Part shown: piece after piece, positions 36,834 to 48,200 of the stretch
Layout of the letters: each line of letters opens with the position of its first letter
Position numbering within the stretch: position 1 is the stretch's first letter
Source of the DNA: Thamnidium elegans
Taxonomy: Eukaryota; Mucoromycota; Mucoromycetes; Mucorales; Mucoraceae
Direction: 5' to 3'
Length of the DNA stretch: 64,000 nucleotides
Assembly (NCBI GenBank): GCA_025201345.1
Contig: JAIXMG010000022.1
Coordinates: 542,782-606,781 of the forward strand
Position numbers and translations under genes: made by a program
The notes under the pieces: generated by a model
Database searches by the model: none
The model's input: only the letters and a program-made list of their open reading frames with translations
Told to the model about the DNA's origin: nothing

Positions 36834-37288
36834 CAAGACGAATTATTATTTTTTAAATTGATTTGCGCTACGATACCCATGAAACCATATATTAATACAC
36901 CTTTTAATCATGAATTAGACAACTTGTAATTTGACAATTTGATGATATAATTAAACAAATGAAATTTATAATTGATCAACATCCGGCAAGAGCAAGTTTT
37001 TGGAGCGAGTCGGGGAAGTAATGAAATTGGCTTAAAATATTTTCAACCGAACCATTGTGTGCATAAAAAATAAAGTGCGTGTGAGAAAAAAAAAGAAAAA
37101 AAAGTGTTAGGGGGGCAAGCCAAAAAATTTGGCCTTACTTTTTTTTTTTTTGATAAAATAACCCAATCAAACCGGGCAGGAGGTAGACTGGGGGGGGGCA
37201 TATATTTTGTTTATTTTCTTTGGGGGAAATTTTTTTTTTCTTCTCCTCTTTTCCCTAAACTAAACTTTTTTATCTAAATATATTTACC
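36834..37288. other. Divergent promoter region between DPBB and HMG-box genes
   Basis: Short intergenic stretch with poly(A), poly(T) and a poly(G) run (37191-37198). No gene is recognised. Confidence 0.5.
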
Positions 37289-37350
37289 ATGACTCAAGAG
37301 ACAACACGCCATGTATGTACCACACATTTTATATATATTTACTTTTTTTT

Positions 37351-37382
<32 letters not shown>

Positions 37383-37918
37383 TATATTTTATTGCTTAGA
37401 AGGTATCAGCGTTGATTAAGCAGCTGGGAAAGAATTTTATCGCTTTATCAGAAGCTTTAATCGATACTCCAAGCCAAGAAATTGACCATAAAGAGGCTGA
37501 AGATAAAAAAAATAAAAAGAAGAAAAAGGCAGACAAAGATCCTAATGCACCCAAACGCAATCTCAGTAGTTATATGTTATACTCACAAGCAGTTCGTCCT
37601 AGTACGGTAGAAAAGCACCCTGATTTAAAAGCAGTCGATATTGCTAAACTTATTGGTGAAAAATGGAATGCCTTAAGTGATAAAGAAAAACATCCTTATA
37701 TTAAGCAAGCCGAAAAGGAAAAGGCAAGATTTGATAAGGAAACCTCAACTTATAAAGCTTCTTTAGGTGAAGAAGAAAAACCTTCTCAAAAGCGTAAGGT
37801 TGTGGTTGAAGAACCTGAAGTTAAAAAGAAGTCAAAGAAGGATGAATCTACGACTGAAGTTCCTACAACTGAAGTCCCTACAAAGAAGAAGTCTTCTCAT
37901 AAGAAGAAGAAGAACTAA
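37289..37918 (+). CDS. HMG-box chromatin protein (Nhp6/Hmo1-like)
   Basis: Two exons (37289-37312, 37400-37918) encode 180 residues. The first exon gives only eight residues. A short N-terminal region (LIKQLGKNFIALSEALIDT) is followed by a Lys-rich stretch and a single HMG box: DPNAPKRNLSSYMLYSQAVRP, then DIAKLIGEKWNALSDKEKHPYIKQAEKEKARF. The C-terminal 50 residues are Lys/Glu/Thr-rich with a repeated TTEVPT motif and a final KKKSSHKKKKN tail, suitable for nuclear import and DNA binding. Such proteins bend DNA and assist chromatin remodelling. The extra N-terminal segment makes it longer than yeast Nhp6 and recalls Hmo1, but only one box is present. Confidence 0.9.
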
Positions 37919-38220
37919 AAAAGGGGACATTTAACGCGCGTATTGTTTATATCACCCCCCCTTCCCCTCTTCATTTTTTTTTTTAATGCATGCTAAAATA
38001 GTTTAAAAATAAAAAAAAAATAAAAAAAAAAGGTTATATATGCCGTTTAAAACTAAAGAAAGTGCCGGTTTATTTCCCATATATACGTTTTCCTTTATAT
38101 CTTAAAAACTCTCTTCCCTTAAATATGGCAAGTTTTTTTTTTTATATATATTATATATCCTTCCCTTTTTTTTTGTTCTTTTTTTTTTTTTTTTTTTTTT
38201 TTTATAAGTAAATAAAGAGA
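37919..38220. other. Intergenic region between HMG-box and transporter genes
   Basis: About 300 bp with a poly(C) patch (37954-37961) and a 27-nt poly(T) run ending near 38203, directly before the transporter ATG. Nothing else was recognised. Confidence 0.5.
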
Positions 38221-39828
38221 ATGAAATCTCGTAGTCATGAATCTAGTTTGGATATTACCGAACTCATTCATATCGAAACTGATCTCGTTAAACCAGACAT
38301 TCAAGCCACTACTAGCGCTATTAAGACTAATAATGTATTGGTACCTTTAATATATAATCAAGACGAAGAAAGAAATGTTTCCAATGCATCTACTTTATCA
38401 AGTATCATGTAAATAAATTAACCTGTATATATTTTGACACTTTTTTTTTTTTTTTTTTTTGACATCTTTTTTTTTTTTATATTATGTGCGTGATACCGTA
38501 GTTGTGTAGTGGCTGGTACAGGTATACTAGCTATAGCGCACGCTCTAAGTAGGTCAGGTTGGATAGGATTGTTCTTTTTAATATCAAGTGCATTTATGTC
38601 GCAATTCACTGGCATCATTTTAATTAAATGTCTGTATGGTGTTCAACATGACAGATTAAAAGATTATGCAGATATCGGTTTAGCTGCGTTTGGGAAACCT
38701 GGTCAAATTATTGGATACCTTTTTTCTCAATCCATGTTGTTTTTAACTCCTACCATATATATCATTTTAGCAAGTCAAAATATATCAGATATATTAACAT
38801 ACTATGGGTTCATTTGGTTAAATACAAAGACTTGTATCTGGATTATTGCTGTTATTATTGGTATACCTTTTATTTTAGTTAGAAATATGAAGGACGTTTC
38901 ATTTTTAAGGTACTTTAAAATATATACATATATAATCAAATGTAAACTAATTTTTGTTTGTATGGTAGTACCTTTGCTTCAATGGCTACAGTTTGTTTAT
39001 TATTGGCTGTCTGTGTAGCATCCATGGCTAATTTTAATGAACAAACAGAGCTAGTACATCATGATTTTGCTATCCCCAGAAAGATTCCTATTGCATTTAG
39101 TACATTCAGTTTCTCTTACTGCGGTCATGTCATTTACCCACACCTAGAAGCATCTATGATCACACCTAAAAGATGGTCTAAAGTATTATTAGTGGCTACA
39201 TGTGTTATTAGTATAATGTATTTAACTATGGGTGCTGTATGCTATTTTGTGTTTGGTGACACAGCACAATCCCCTATCTACAAAAGTTTATCTACAGGTA
39301 AACAAAACAGTCTTTATATATATATATATATACCTTATCTTTTATACTAATATATTCACACGCTTAGGACCATCTCAACATGTAGCCATGTTTGTTATTA
39401 CAATTCATGTATTACTAGTGGCACCTTTTTATTTATATGTATTTACAACGCGTATTGAATTATGGCTAGGCATTGCTATCTCACAAGATAATAGGGTGGA
39501 TTTAGAAGAGGAGCGTAAAAGTAAATTAATGCGAATTTTGCTACGAATAGGACAAGTGATACTGTGTGGTGTTATTGCTATGTTTATACCATTTTTTTCA
39601 GACTTTATGAATCTGGTGGGAACTATATTATCTGATACATTGACGTTCATTTTACCTTGTGTGTTTTGGTTGAAATTAAATTGGAGAAATAGTCAAAGAA
39701 ACACAGTTTATTATGTAGAAGCCATTGCATGCTTGACAGTAGCTATCATTGGCACTTGTTGTGCTACCTTTGGTACAATAGATGCTGTCAAAGCATTAAT
39801 TCATGATTATACTTTATTAAACTACTAA
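38221..39828 (+). CDS. AAAP-family amino-acid transporter (AVT/SLC36-like)
   Basis: Four exons (38221-38408, 38502-38909, 38969-39297, 39368-39828) encode 461 residues. A ~60-residue polar N-terminus is followed by about eleven hydrophobic segments. The first membrane helix carries the family motif VVAGTGILAIAHALSRSGW. Later parts include FSFSYCGHVIYPHLEASM, which is typical of Aa_trans (PF01490) carriers, and a C-terminal half with VGTILSDTLTFILPCVFWLKL. Fungal AVT proteins move neutral amino acids across the vacuolar membrane in exchange for protons. The substrate and membrane cannot be fixed from the sequence. Confidence 0.9.
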
Positions 39829-39989
39829 ATTAGAGCCTATCTTTTGTCGTCAGATGATTCATGAGAATTTTTTTTTTTTAGATAAGAAACTGGCTATTAT
39901 AAGTTAATATAAAGCATACTTTTTTTTTTTTTTTTTTTTTTTTTTTCTCTTCTTTTTTTTCTAATCGCTTTTAAAAAAAGATATATATA

Positions 39990-40247
39990 ATGACAGTTAT
40001 TCAAAAAGTTAATATTCAAGATACTCGTTATTTACAAAAAATAGCGCAGGTTATAAAACCTTTACTCTCCAAAGAAGAAGTCACTGACACCAGACTACTT
40101 TTATTAAACAAAAAAATGATGATGGCTGGCAAAGCACGACCTGAAAGTGCGGCTGTCGTATTTAACTCATTATTACACAAATCAGCCGCTATTAGTAAGA
40201 ACCCCAATAGTTTAGGTTACGAAGAAACCTTTAACATTTATAAATAA
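39990..40247 (+). CDS. Small conserved-looking protein of unknown function
   Basis: A single-exon frame of 85 residues starts after a poly(T) tract and ends well before the next promoter. It has balanced composition, two probable helices (RYLQKIAQVIKPLLSKEEV and ARPESAAVVFNSLLHKSA), no Cys, no signal peptide and no membrane segment. The AT-rich flanks with a clear coding island support a real gene. I do not recognise the family. Confidence 0.55.
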   Translation: MTVIQKVNIQDTRYLQKIAQVIKPLLSKEEVTDTRLLLLNKKMMMAGKARPESAAVVFNSLLHKSAAISKNPNSLGYEETFNIYK

Positions 40248-40436
40248 ATCATTTCTTTTTATCTCTGAACGTGTGTGTGTAAAATATTACATATGTGTGT
40301 TATGAACAGCTGACAGCAGCCCGCTGACTGTTTTTTTTCCGACCAATGCCGAGTTATAAAGAGAAACAAAAAAAGCATATAAGGGGAATACGCTTTACTC
40401 ACCCCCTTTATTTCCTTTTTTTTTTTTTAAGTCATC

Positions 40437-41403
40437 ATGTTAACATCAGGCATTTACTTTTGTGTTAAATTAGGTCTTTTACAGTTATATCCAGCTTATA
40501 TTACGTTTAAAGCTCTTAAACAAGAAAACCAAAAAGAATTTTCATCACTTTTAACTTTCTGGATAGTTTCTATTTCTTATTTGTCGGTTGAATATTTCTC
40601 AGATATTTTCTTATTCTGGTAAATTATACACTATAGATATATCTTCTTTGTTTGATCTAATTATGCCAAAAAAAAAAAAAAAAAAAAAAAAGGTTTCCAT
40701 TCTACACTGAGATTAAATTGACACTTGTTTTATGGCTTATTTTACCTCAAACACAAGTAAGTTAAAAAAGATAGAATAGCGATATAATAGCGATATAATA
40801 AAAATCAATATAAATATAGGGAGCATCTGTATTTTATACGCATTATCTTGAACCTTTATTACAAGCCAATGAACATACCATAGACAATAAACTTTTAGAA
40901 ATCCAAGCCAAATTAAAAGAAACTGTTGTATTTTATGGAAAACGATTGATTGAATCTGTTAAACAAATGATATCAGATACCGTATTTAAGGTTTGTTTCT
41001 TGAACGTTTTTTTGTTGTTGTTGTTATATTTATATAAAAAAAATGATAGGGTCAGGAAGCAACGGACGAACAGGTGACAAACGAGTTACCAATAGCACCA
41101 GTACAGGAAACAGGTGGTATAATAAATCCGTTCAGTTTATTTTCTACATTTATTTCAGTTAAAAACGTACCGTCACCACCACCTATTGAAACTGCAGCAT
41201 CATCATCACTAACAACAACAACAACAACAACAACAACTGCCGTAGTAGAGAAATTAGATCGTACAGATAGTCATGATTCTTTACAATCCTATGTAAATAT
41301 TAAATCAACCGAGACATCTCCTCAACCTACTTGGGGTAACTACCTTTCTAGCTTTGTTTGGAAACCACCTACTACCACTGAACAGGACAAGAAACAAGAT
41401 TAA
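40437..41403 (+). CDS. TB2/DP1/HVA22 (REEP/Yop1-like) membrane-shaping protein
   Basis: Four exons (40437-40618, 40693-40756, 40820-40990, 41050-41403) encode 256 residues. The N-terminal ~85 residues match the TB2/DP1/HVA22 domain: LLQLYPAYITFKALK, then LTFWIVSISYLSVEYFSDIFLFWFPFYTEIKLTLVLWLILPQTQ, forming hydrophobic hairpins, and GASVFYTHYLEPLL after them. Such proteins curve tubular ER membranes (REEP5/Yop1). The C-terminal half is polar, with an amphipathic helix (LEIQAKLKETVVFYGKRL) and a Thr run encoded by ACA repeats. The length is longer than Yop1 and closer to REEP1-4. Confidence 0.88.
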
Positions 41404-41540
41404 ATAAAAAAAGCCTTTTTTTTTTTTTCTTATTCGGATATTGAATTTTGTTACATATAAAAAAGAGAAGAGGGGGGTAGGAGGGGGGGTACGTTGTTTT
41501 GTTTTAAAAGATATATATTTTTTTTTTGACATTTTATATA

Positions 41541-41994
41541 ATGAGTGCAATTCAAAAAGGTGGTATGAACTTGTTTCAAGTATTAAGAAGCCTTCCTAAC
41601 CAAGGTGTTGGAAGTAAAATTGTAAAATATTTTAATTTTTTGATTCGATATTAAAAGAAACTAATGCTTTTTATTTTAGGCGCCAACAAAGTATCTTAAT
41701 AGTCCTACCTTAAAGAATAGTTATTATGAAGTTACAAAAGTTAGCTTGAAAGAGGTAAATAACTCTCCTTTGAAACTAGTATTATTATTATTTTTCTAAC
41801 GCAGTAAATTTTTAAGGAGGGAAAGAATGGTCATGCTTGGGGAGTTCATGTACTTAAAGGTAAAAAAAAAAAAAAAAGCAGTTAGAAAAAAAGTTTGACA
41901 CTAAATGTTTAAATCAGGACATACAATGTTGGACGGTAAACCAGTAGAAATTAGAGGCGGATTAAAATACAAGTGGAAACAATATGATGCATGA
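41541..41994 (+). CDS. Probable mitochondrial small-subunit ribosomal protein mS34
   Basis: Four small exons (41541-41621, 41680-41754, 41817-41859, 41918-41994) encode 91 residues. The pattern LFQVLRSLPNQGVGSKI, then SYYEVTKVSLKEGKNGHAWGVHVLKG and a short basic end resembles MRPS34-like proteins (LPNxGVG ... GKAWG). There is no separate targeting peptide, although the N-terminus is uncharged to basic. The gene is so broken by introns that no long uninterrupted frame exists. The assignment rests on these two motifs only. Confidence 0.6.
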
Positions 41995-42104
41995 ATGTTG
42001 TGTGTGAAAAAAAAAATTTAACGTGTGTACATATAAATAAAATAATCGAGTTTCATCCTTCTTTTTTACTTTTTTTTTTCTTTTTACTTTTTTTTTAAAA
42101 AAAA

Positions 42105-42670
42105 ATGTTGTCTAGAATAACAAAAAGATATGGCACTCGTTGCTTAGCTACTATAAGACCCTTTCATACAACAAACTTTCGGTCTGTAACCAAACGAGAT
42201 ACAACCGAAGAAAATGAATCAAAGCAAGGACGCGCTAATGAAATTATTGAAGCCGTCTTGTATGGTTCTAAAAAGATCAAGGAAGAAGAAAGGCAAACAC
42301 ACTCAAAAGTATTAGCAAGAGGAAAATATGTGCATGAACTTCAAAGTAAGTAAAAGAAAAAAAAAACTTCATGCGAAAAAATATAAAACATACCCGTATA
42401 TCATTAGTTCATAAAGTGAAACCTGATAAAGTTGACGAATATATTGAGCTCACGTAAGTTTTTCTTTTTAATAACAAGTTTTTGTACGCGTTTAAATTTA
42501 ACGATTTCTTTGAGTAGGTCAAAGCATCTTCCTAAAATTGCTAATGATCCAACCAACGATGTGAATTTATGTGGTAGTTGGTCTATAGATATAGGTGAAC
42601 AAGATACATTTGGTAAGACTAACAACAACAACAACAACAACAACAACAACGAGAACAAACTTTTTTTGCT

Positions 42671-42705
<35 letters not shown>

Positions 42706-43312
42706 GTAGTTCATATTTGGGAGTATAAAGGTTATCCAGGTCATAAACAAACTATGGAAAAGTTATCGCAAGATACAGATTATATTCAATTTATGAAGGA
42801 TTTAAAACCACTTTTAATCTCTCGCGAAAATGGTATGATGCTCGAATTTTCATTCTGGCAAACTTCTCCTCCTAAAGTAACAAATGGTATATTTGAGCTT
42901 CGAAAGTATAACTTAAAGGTGATAATTTATTGTTATTATTATATAATCTATGTACTAATATATATATATATATAGCCTGGAAGATTGCTAGAATGGGAAA
43001 TGAATTGGCGTAAAGGATTAGAATGTCGTAGACAGTTTTGTGAACCTGTTGGAGCATGGTTTACGCAACTCGGAGAACTGAATACTGTTTACCATATGTG
43101 GACCTACCCGTAAAGCTTTTTTTTTTTTTTTTTTTTTTAATATGTACTTTATTAAATATATTTCTCTTAGTGATTTACAAACGAGAAAGACGACAAGAGA
43201 AGATGCCTGGAATACAGAAGGATGGGCAGAAACAGTATACAAGACAGTTCGATTGGTTGATAATATGAATTCGTTTATTTTGAAACCATTACCTTTTAGT
43301 CCTCTTCGATAA
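42105..43312 (+). CDS. NIPSNAP-family mitochondrial protein
   Basis: Six exons (42105-42345, 42408-42453, 42518-42612, 42710-42918, 42976-43109, 43171-43312) encode 288 residues. The N-terminus (MLSRITKRYGTRCLATIRPFHTTNF) is a good mitochondrial presequence. A conserved linker with NEIIEAVLYGSKKIKEEE precedes two tandem dimeric alpha/beta-barrel (NIPSNAP) domains. Domain 1 includes CGSWSIDIGEQDTFGVHIWEYKGY; domain 2 starts at GIFELRKYNLKPGRLLEWEMNW and ends with HMWTYPDLQTR. NIPSNAP proteins are matrix proteins linked to mitophagy signalling in animals; the fungal role is unclear. The third intron contains an AAC microsatellite and a poly(T) run of about 28 nt. The stop codon lies only 17 bp from that of the convergent gene. 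Confidence 0.9.
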
Positions 43313-43329
43313 ATTTTGTTATTTTTTAT

Positions 43330-44918
43330 TTAAACTTTAGTAAAACACAGTGTTGCGTTTGTTCCACCAAATCCAAAACTATTTGTAATGGCTGCTCTTA
43401 CTTTTCTTTCTTGAGCTACAAGTGGAACATAATTTAAATTGAATTCTTGTTTATCTTGTTCATAAAGATTTAATGTAGGAGGAAGAATATCCTAATAAAA
43501 TATGTTTTTAGTACACACATACATTTATATTTTAACACGTCTATATCAATTACATTTTTTACAGCCAAGATAGAAAATATAGCTTCAACTGCACCTGCTG
43601 CACCTAATAAATGACCTGTAGCTCCCTTTGTGGATGACACATTAATCTTATCCCAATGACCGTCAAATACAGTTTTAATGGCATTATTTTCTGCTGCATC
43701 ACCTACAGGTGTACTAGTAGCATGTGCATTGACATAATCAATATCGGCAGGTGATAATTGAGCTATCTCTAATGCACGTCGCATAGAATTAATGGCACCT
43801 TGTCCATTTGTTGGAGGTGATGTCATATGGTGTGCATCTCCCGATAATCCATACCCTTTGATCTCTGCATATATCTTTGCACCTCTCTTTTTGGCATGTT
43901 CATACTCTTCTAATACCACAACACCAGATCCTTCTCCCATTACAAATCCAGATCGATCACTGTCAAATGGACGTGAAGCTTCGGTTGGATTACTTTCATA
44001 ATCTGATGCTAATGACTTTGCACGTGCAAAACCTGCAATAGCTAAAGGATGAACTGATGCTTCAGTACCACCTGCTACCATGACATCAGCGTCACCGTAT
44101 TGAATAAACCGCATAGCATCGCCGATAGAGTGAGCACCAGTAGTACATGCCGTAGATACTGCATGATTGGGTCCCTAAACTCATTTTTTTAGTTGTGTTT
44201 TTTTCTTTTTCTTTTTTGCTTACTTGAAATCCATATTTCATGGTAAGATGACCAGCTGCCATATTAATTAAAATTCTAGGCACAAACATTGGTGATACCT
44301 TTCTATAACCCTTTTTGTGTGTGTGTGTTAAGTTTTCTTTTACGAGTAAAATAAAAATTCATGCTTACTCCTTTCGCATAAGAACCAGCGGTCTCTACAA
44401 TATCTTCCAAACTACCCATACCAGATCCTATACAAACACCCTAAAGAATTATACAATTTTTTTAAAAAAAAAATATTCAGCACTTGAATATTCTTTATAT
44501 AGTGATAAGTTCTTACTGTTCTTTGTTTTTCTCTATCAGTTTCAGGTTTCCAGTTTGAATCTTGAATAGCTTGACGAGCAGCTGCAATAGCATATTGAGA
44601 AAACTTTGCCATGGTACGGTCGTCCTATAATATATATTTTTTCAGCATGTCTATTCTCCTAAAAAAAAAGAGGGGGGTGAGGAAAAGTTACTTTACACCT
44701 CGATCAAGCCATTCACTAGCAGTGAATTTGCCTTCTTCCAAAGAACCTTTTGGTACTTCGGCAGCAATTCTCACAGGTAATTTTTCAAAAGCTTCTCGAT
44801 CGGCTAAAGAAATAATACCACATTGCCCTTGAAGTAGATTTTTCCAAACTGTATTAACTCCAACTCCTAAAGGTGTAACTAAACCTAACCCTGTTACTAC
44901 TACTCGACGTTGAGACAT
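43330..44918 (-). CDS. CEM1: Beta-ketoacyl-ACP synthase (mitochondrial FAS II, KAS II type), with a 1-nt frame break
   Basis: Six exons (44918-44697, 44624-44517, 44441-44369, 44310-44224, 44174-43554, 43491-43330) cover a complete KAS of about 424 residues. The thiolase fold is clear: [13 protein letters not shown] at the start, active-site Cys in STACTTG, the two His in [11 protein letters not shown] and [11 protein letters not shown], and the final [10 protein letters not shown]. It elongates acyl-ACP in the mitochondrial pathway that supplies lipoate. Exon 3 is 73 nt, one base too long. [10 protein letters not shown] reads in one frame and the following conserved residues ([10 protein letters not shown]) in the next. 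The excess T lies in a TTT run at ~44399-44401. The gene is either newly inactivated or the assembly has an error. No targeting peptide precedes the enzyme domain, unlike yeast Cem1. Confidence 0.85.
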
Positions 44919-45228
44919 ATTTTATTGTATTTTATTTATTAAGAGTTTGAAAGGTTATTTTTTCGCACGTTCCCCCCGCAAAGGAGAATAAAAAAAAAAA
45001 AAGCTGGGATTTTGTGGTTTTCAGGATAATTATTTATCCAGCTACAAACATGCTTTAATACTACGCACTGATTTTCTTTTAAAAAAAGGATAACGGTATA
45101 TTTTGGTGATTTGAAAAAAAAAACAAGAGTACAAAATTACTTTTTAAGAGTTTATGAGGGGGGAGGATATATAGTAATAATATTAAAAAAGTATGTAAAA
45201 AAAATAATAATAATAATAATAATAGTCT
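44919..45228. other. Spacer between KAS and chitin synthase genes
   Basis: About 310 bp that should hold the KAS promoter and the chitin synthase 3' UTR. It includes an ATT/AAT trinucleotide repeat near 45203-45224. No gene is recognised. Confidence 0.5.
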
Positions 45229-48200
45229 CTAAAAGTTTAATGCTTCTTCGATACAATAATTGATAAAATCTTTTCTATAAGACATATTGATACCAAAATG
45301 TCTACTAAGTTGTTCTCTGACTTGCTTTTTTGTCATTGTCATAAGGTCCGCGGAAGCAGTAATCCGTTGTACTTCTCTTCGGATTTCGTCATCGGTTGGG
45401 TGTTGATACATATCCATCATTGAATTATTTTGCATCGTGGCATAACCACCATGTACGCTACCATCTCCGCTATAAATCGAAGGTGGTGACATATGTTGTG
45501 AAGTTGTTACGTTCATTAACGAAGGTGGACCCAGTACAAACGATGACGCTCGTCCAGCCAAGTTTTGATGTGAGTATCTGAAACTAGCATTATCATTAAA
45601 TAATGCGCCACCTGTATTTAAAGGCATTTGGTTCATACTAGCTGGGTAATTGACCACCGGTGTCATATATCCGTTATTAGGGTATCCTAATATCGGTGTT
45701 GGAGGTATCATACCACTAGCAGTGCGTTGTGTTGTGGATGAAGTGATGGTTGTACCTTTTGTTTCAGCAGACCCAGTCTCCCATACTTCATTTTCATGAT
45801 CACTCCATTTCTTTAATGGAATGGATTTAGGATCAAATTTACCTTCGTCTGCTGGTAAAACCTTCTTTTGACCATCATCGTCTAATACCAAACGAGTATT
45901 ACCCCATGAGAAATCATCAAAATGCCAGAACGAGTACATGGGAATAAAGAAGGAAAATAACGGAATAGCCAATATATAAACAATCATCCAACCAATATGT
46001 TCCCATTTCCTACGTAGGATAAAGATAATTGCCTGTAGACCGTATACACCACATAACGTGATAATTGAAATAAATGGCACTTGACCTGCGTTGGTACAAA
46101 GACGATAAATAAGGAATCCCAAGTAGCATACTACAGCCGGCATGACCAACGTACTCAGTAAATCAAGAATAACAACAAATCGCATAGAGAAACAACAGAA
46201 ACCACAAAGCTGAGGTAGAAATACTAATTCACCTAAATTATGAATGGTAGAGTTAATCCAACGACGTCTTTGGGACAACAAGACGCTCCATCTATCAGGA
46301 GCATTGGTTAAGCAACCAGCATCTGCTGTAAATTTGGTCTTGTAGGTAGGAAAATGCTTTAAAATTAACGTTGTCAGGTACCGATCCTCACCAAGATGAA
46401 GTAAATTCTTTTGATGTAACGTATTGACTTTATTTTCGGCATAGTCAATAATCACTTGATTGCTAACCAACAACGGTTGGTTTTTACCAGGTGAACGAAT
46501 ACGGTACATACAAAAACAACCAGGTAAACAAGTGACGGAACCAAATAAGGATTCAAATGCTTTGGATAAGAAATGGGAAATATAATATTCATATACTTGA
46601 ATCATCGTAACCCAACTATCTTTTTCATTTGCTAATTTAGTTTCTCCGCATAGACCAACTACTTTTGAATCATGTACAAAACAAGAAACCATTCGGTTTA
46701 ATGAATCAGGTAAAACTTCTGTATCTGCATCCACCATCAGTACAAACTCATAAAAGCTAGGGTTGACGCCAATGACGTTCTTAATTTGATGATAGACTTC
46801 TAATTCCATTGGTGTCATAGGTGACTCGAAGTGAACCTTATTTAAAAATCGCATCAAAACCATTTGCGAATCACGCTTTCCTCTGTTTCCTGGTTTTTGC
46901 CGTTCACTAGGAGCACCTACTTTCACCACAACCACATAAGGTACAACATGACCAGAACATTCGTATAGTCCAGAGTATATCTTGGCTGTGTTATGTTCTT
47001 TTAGCCCATCACCAAGAGAAAGGAACGAAAGTGGTTCAGGGTCTACATTAGAATCTACGCCTAAAATATCCAAGATAATACGAGGTGTAGGACGATCGTT
47101 ACCACTACCAATGACCATACCATCGCATACCAAAAATAAGAGTTTTCTTTTATCATCATAACGTAAAACCGCAATAGAATCAATAGTCTTTCGTAAGGAT
47201 TCTTCACTTTCTGTATAGCAAGGCACTTGACATACAATAAATTTATCATAATCTTCTGGTTCTCTGAAAGAACTTAATTGTAAAGCAGCCAAAAACTTGA
47301 ATAAAATAACAGCACATAAGAAACCTATTCCAAGAGAGAGAGGGGGGTTAATATTCAATTCTACATGTATCCATATATAATATATTTTACCAGTAACAAT
47401 TAATAAAAAGTATTCGGAGAATTGACATTGAAATGACCTTCTAGTATCCAACTTGCCCACAAAAAACAAGTTTCGAAGACAAACTAATTGTCTCATACGA
47501 AGATCTTCAGAAATAGGCAAAGCATCAAAATGTTTTGAGATATCAGTACCTGCCAATTGACGAAACAATTGTACGATACTATTGTCCATAAAGTTTAAAT
47601 CTAAATTGGCAGGAGGTACCATACCTTCAGGGGCACGCGGAGCTCTACCGCCTAATAAATAATATGTCAAGTCATAGACATCACCATGCAGTGTGGCCCA
47701 GCTTCGATGAGTACTAATGTCTCCAACATTGACAACGTTGGTGGCTTGACGTAAAATATCCGTTGGTTCGTATCCCATAAATCCAAGCCGATAGTTTTTA
47801 CGCATATATACCATTTGTTCAAAGTACCAATCTGGCCTATAATCATTGGTAAAGAATCGGAAATCATGGTAAGCTGCATTACGATCTGTCAAGTTGACTT
47901 GAAAATCAAGTACCACTTCTTCTGGAATTCTACCGGTTGTACCATCACAAAGAGCGGATACTTGAACTGGAAATAAATTGGTAGCATCTTTACCAGCATA
48001 GTCAAAGATAACATTATCAGGAATAACTTCAGAAGCCCAATGATGAGGAGCAAATTTAGTGAGGTCAAATACTTCACCACGAATAGCAACATAAGCACTG
48101 TCTTTATCCGTCTTTCCTTGTAATTCAGATAGCGAATAAACATCTTGATGAGGACAAATAAGTGGACCGAAAAAGACGATAAAAATAACCATGGCAGCAG

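Noticed and set aside
42432..42728. Plus-strand frame crossing the NIPSNAP intron with an Asn run and Phe run
   Set aside because: It reads through introns containing AAC repeats and poly(T). Splicing restores the conserved NIPSNAP sequence instead.
44412..44612. Uninterrupted frame extending KAS exon 2 into the intron
   Set aside because: The conserved sequence ends at a GTAAGA donor. The continuation is intronic and exits KAS homology.
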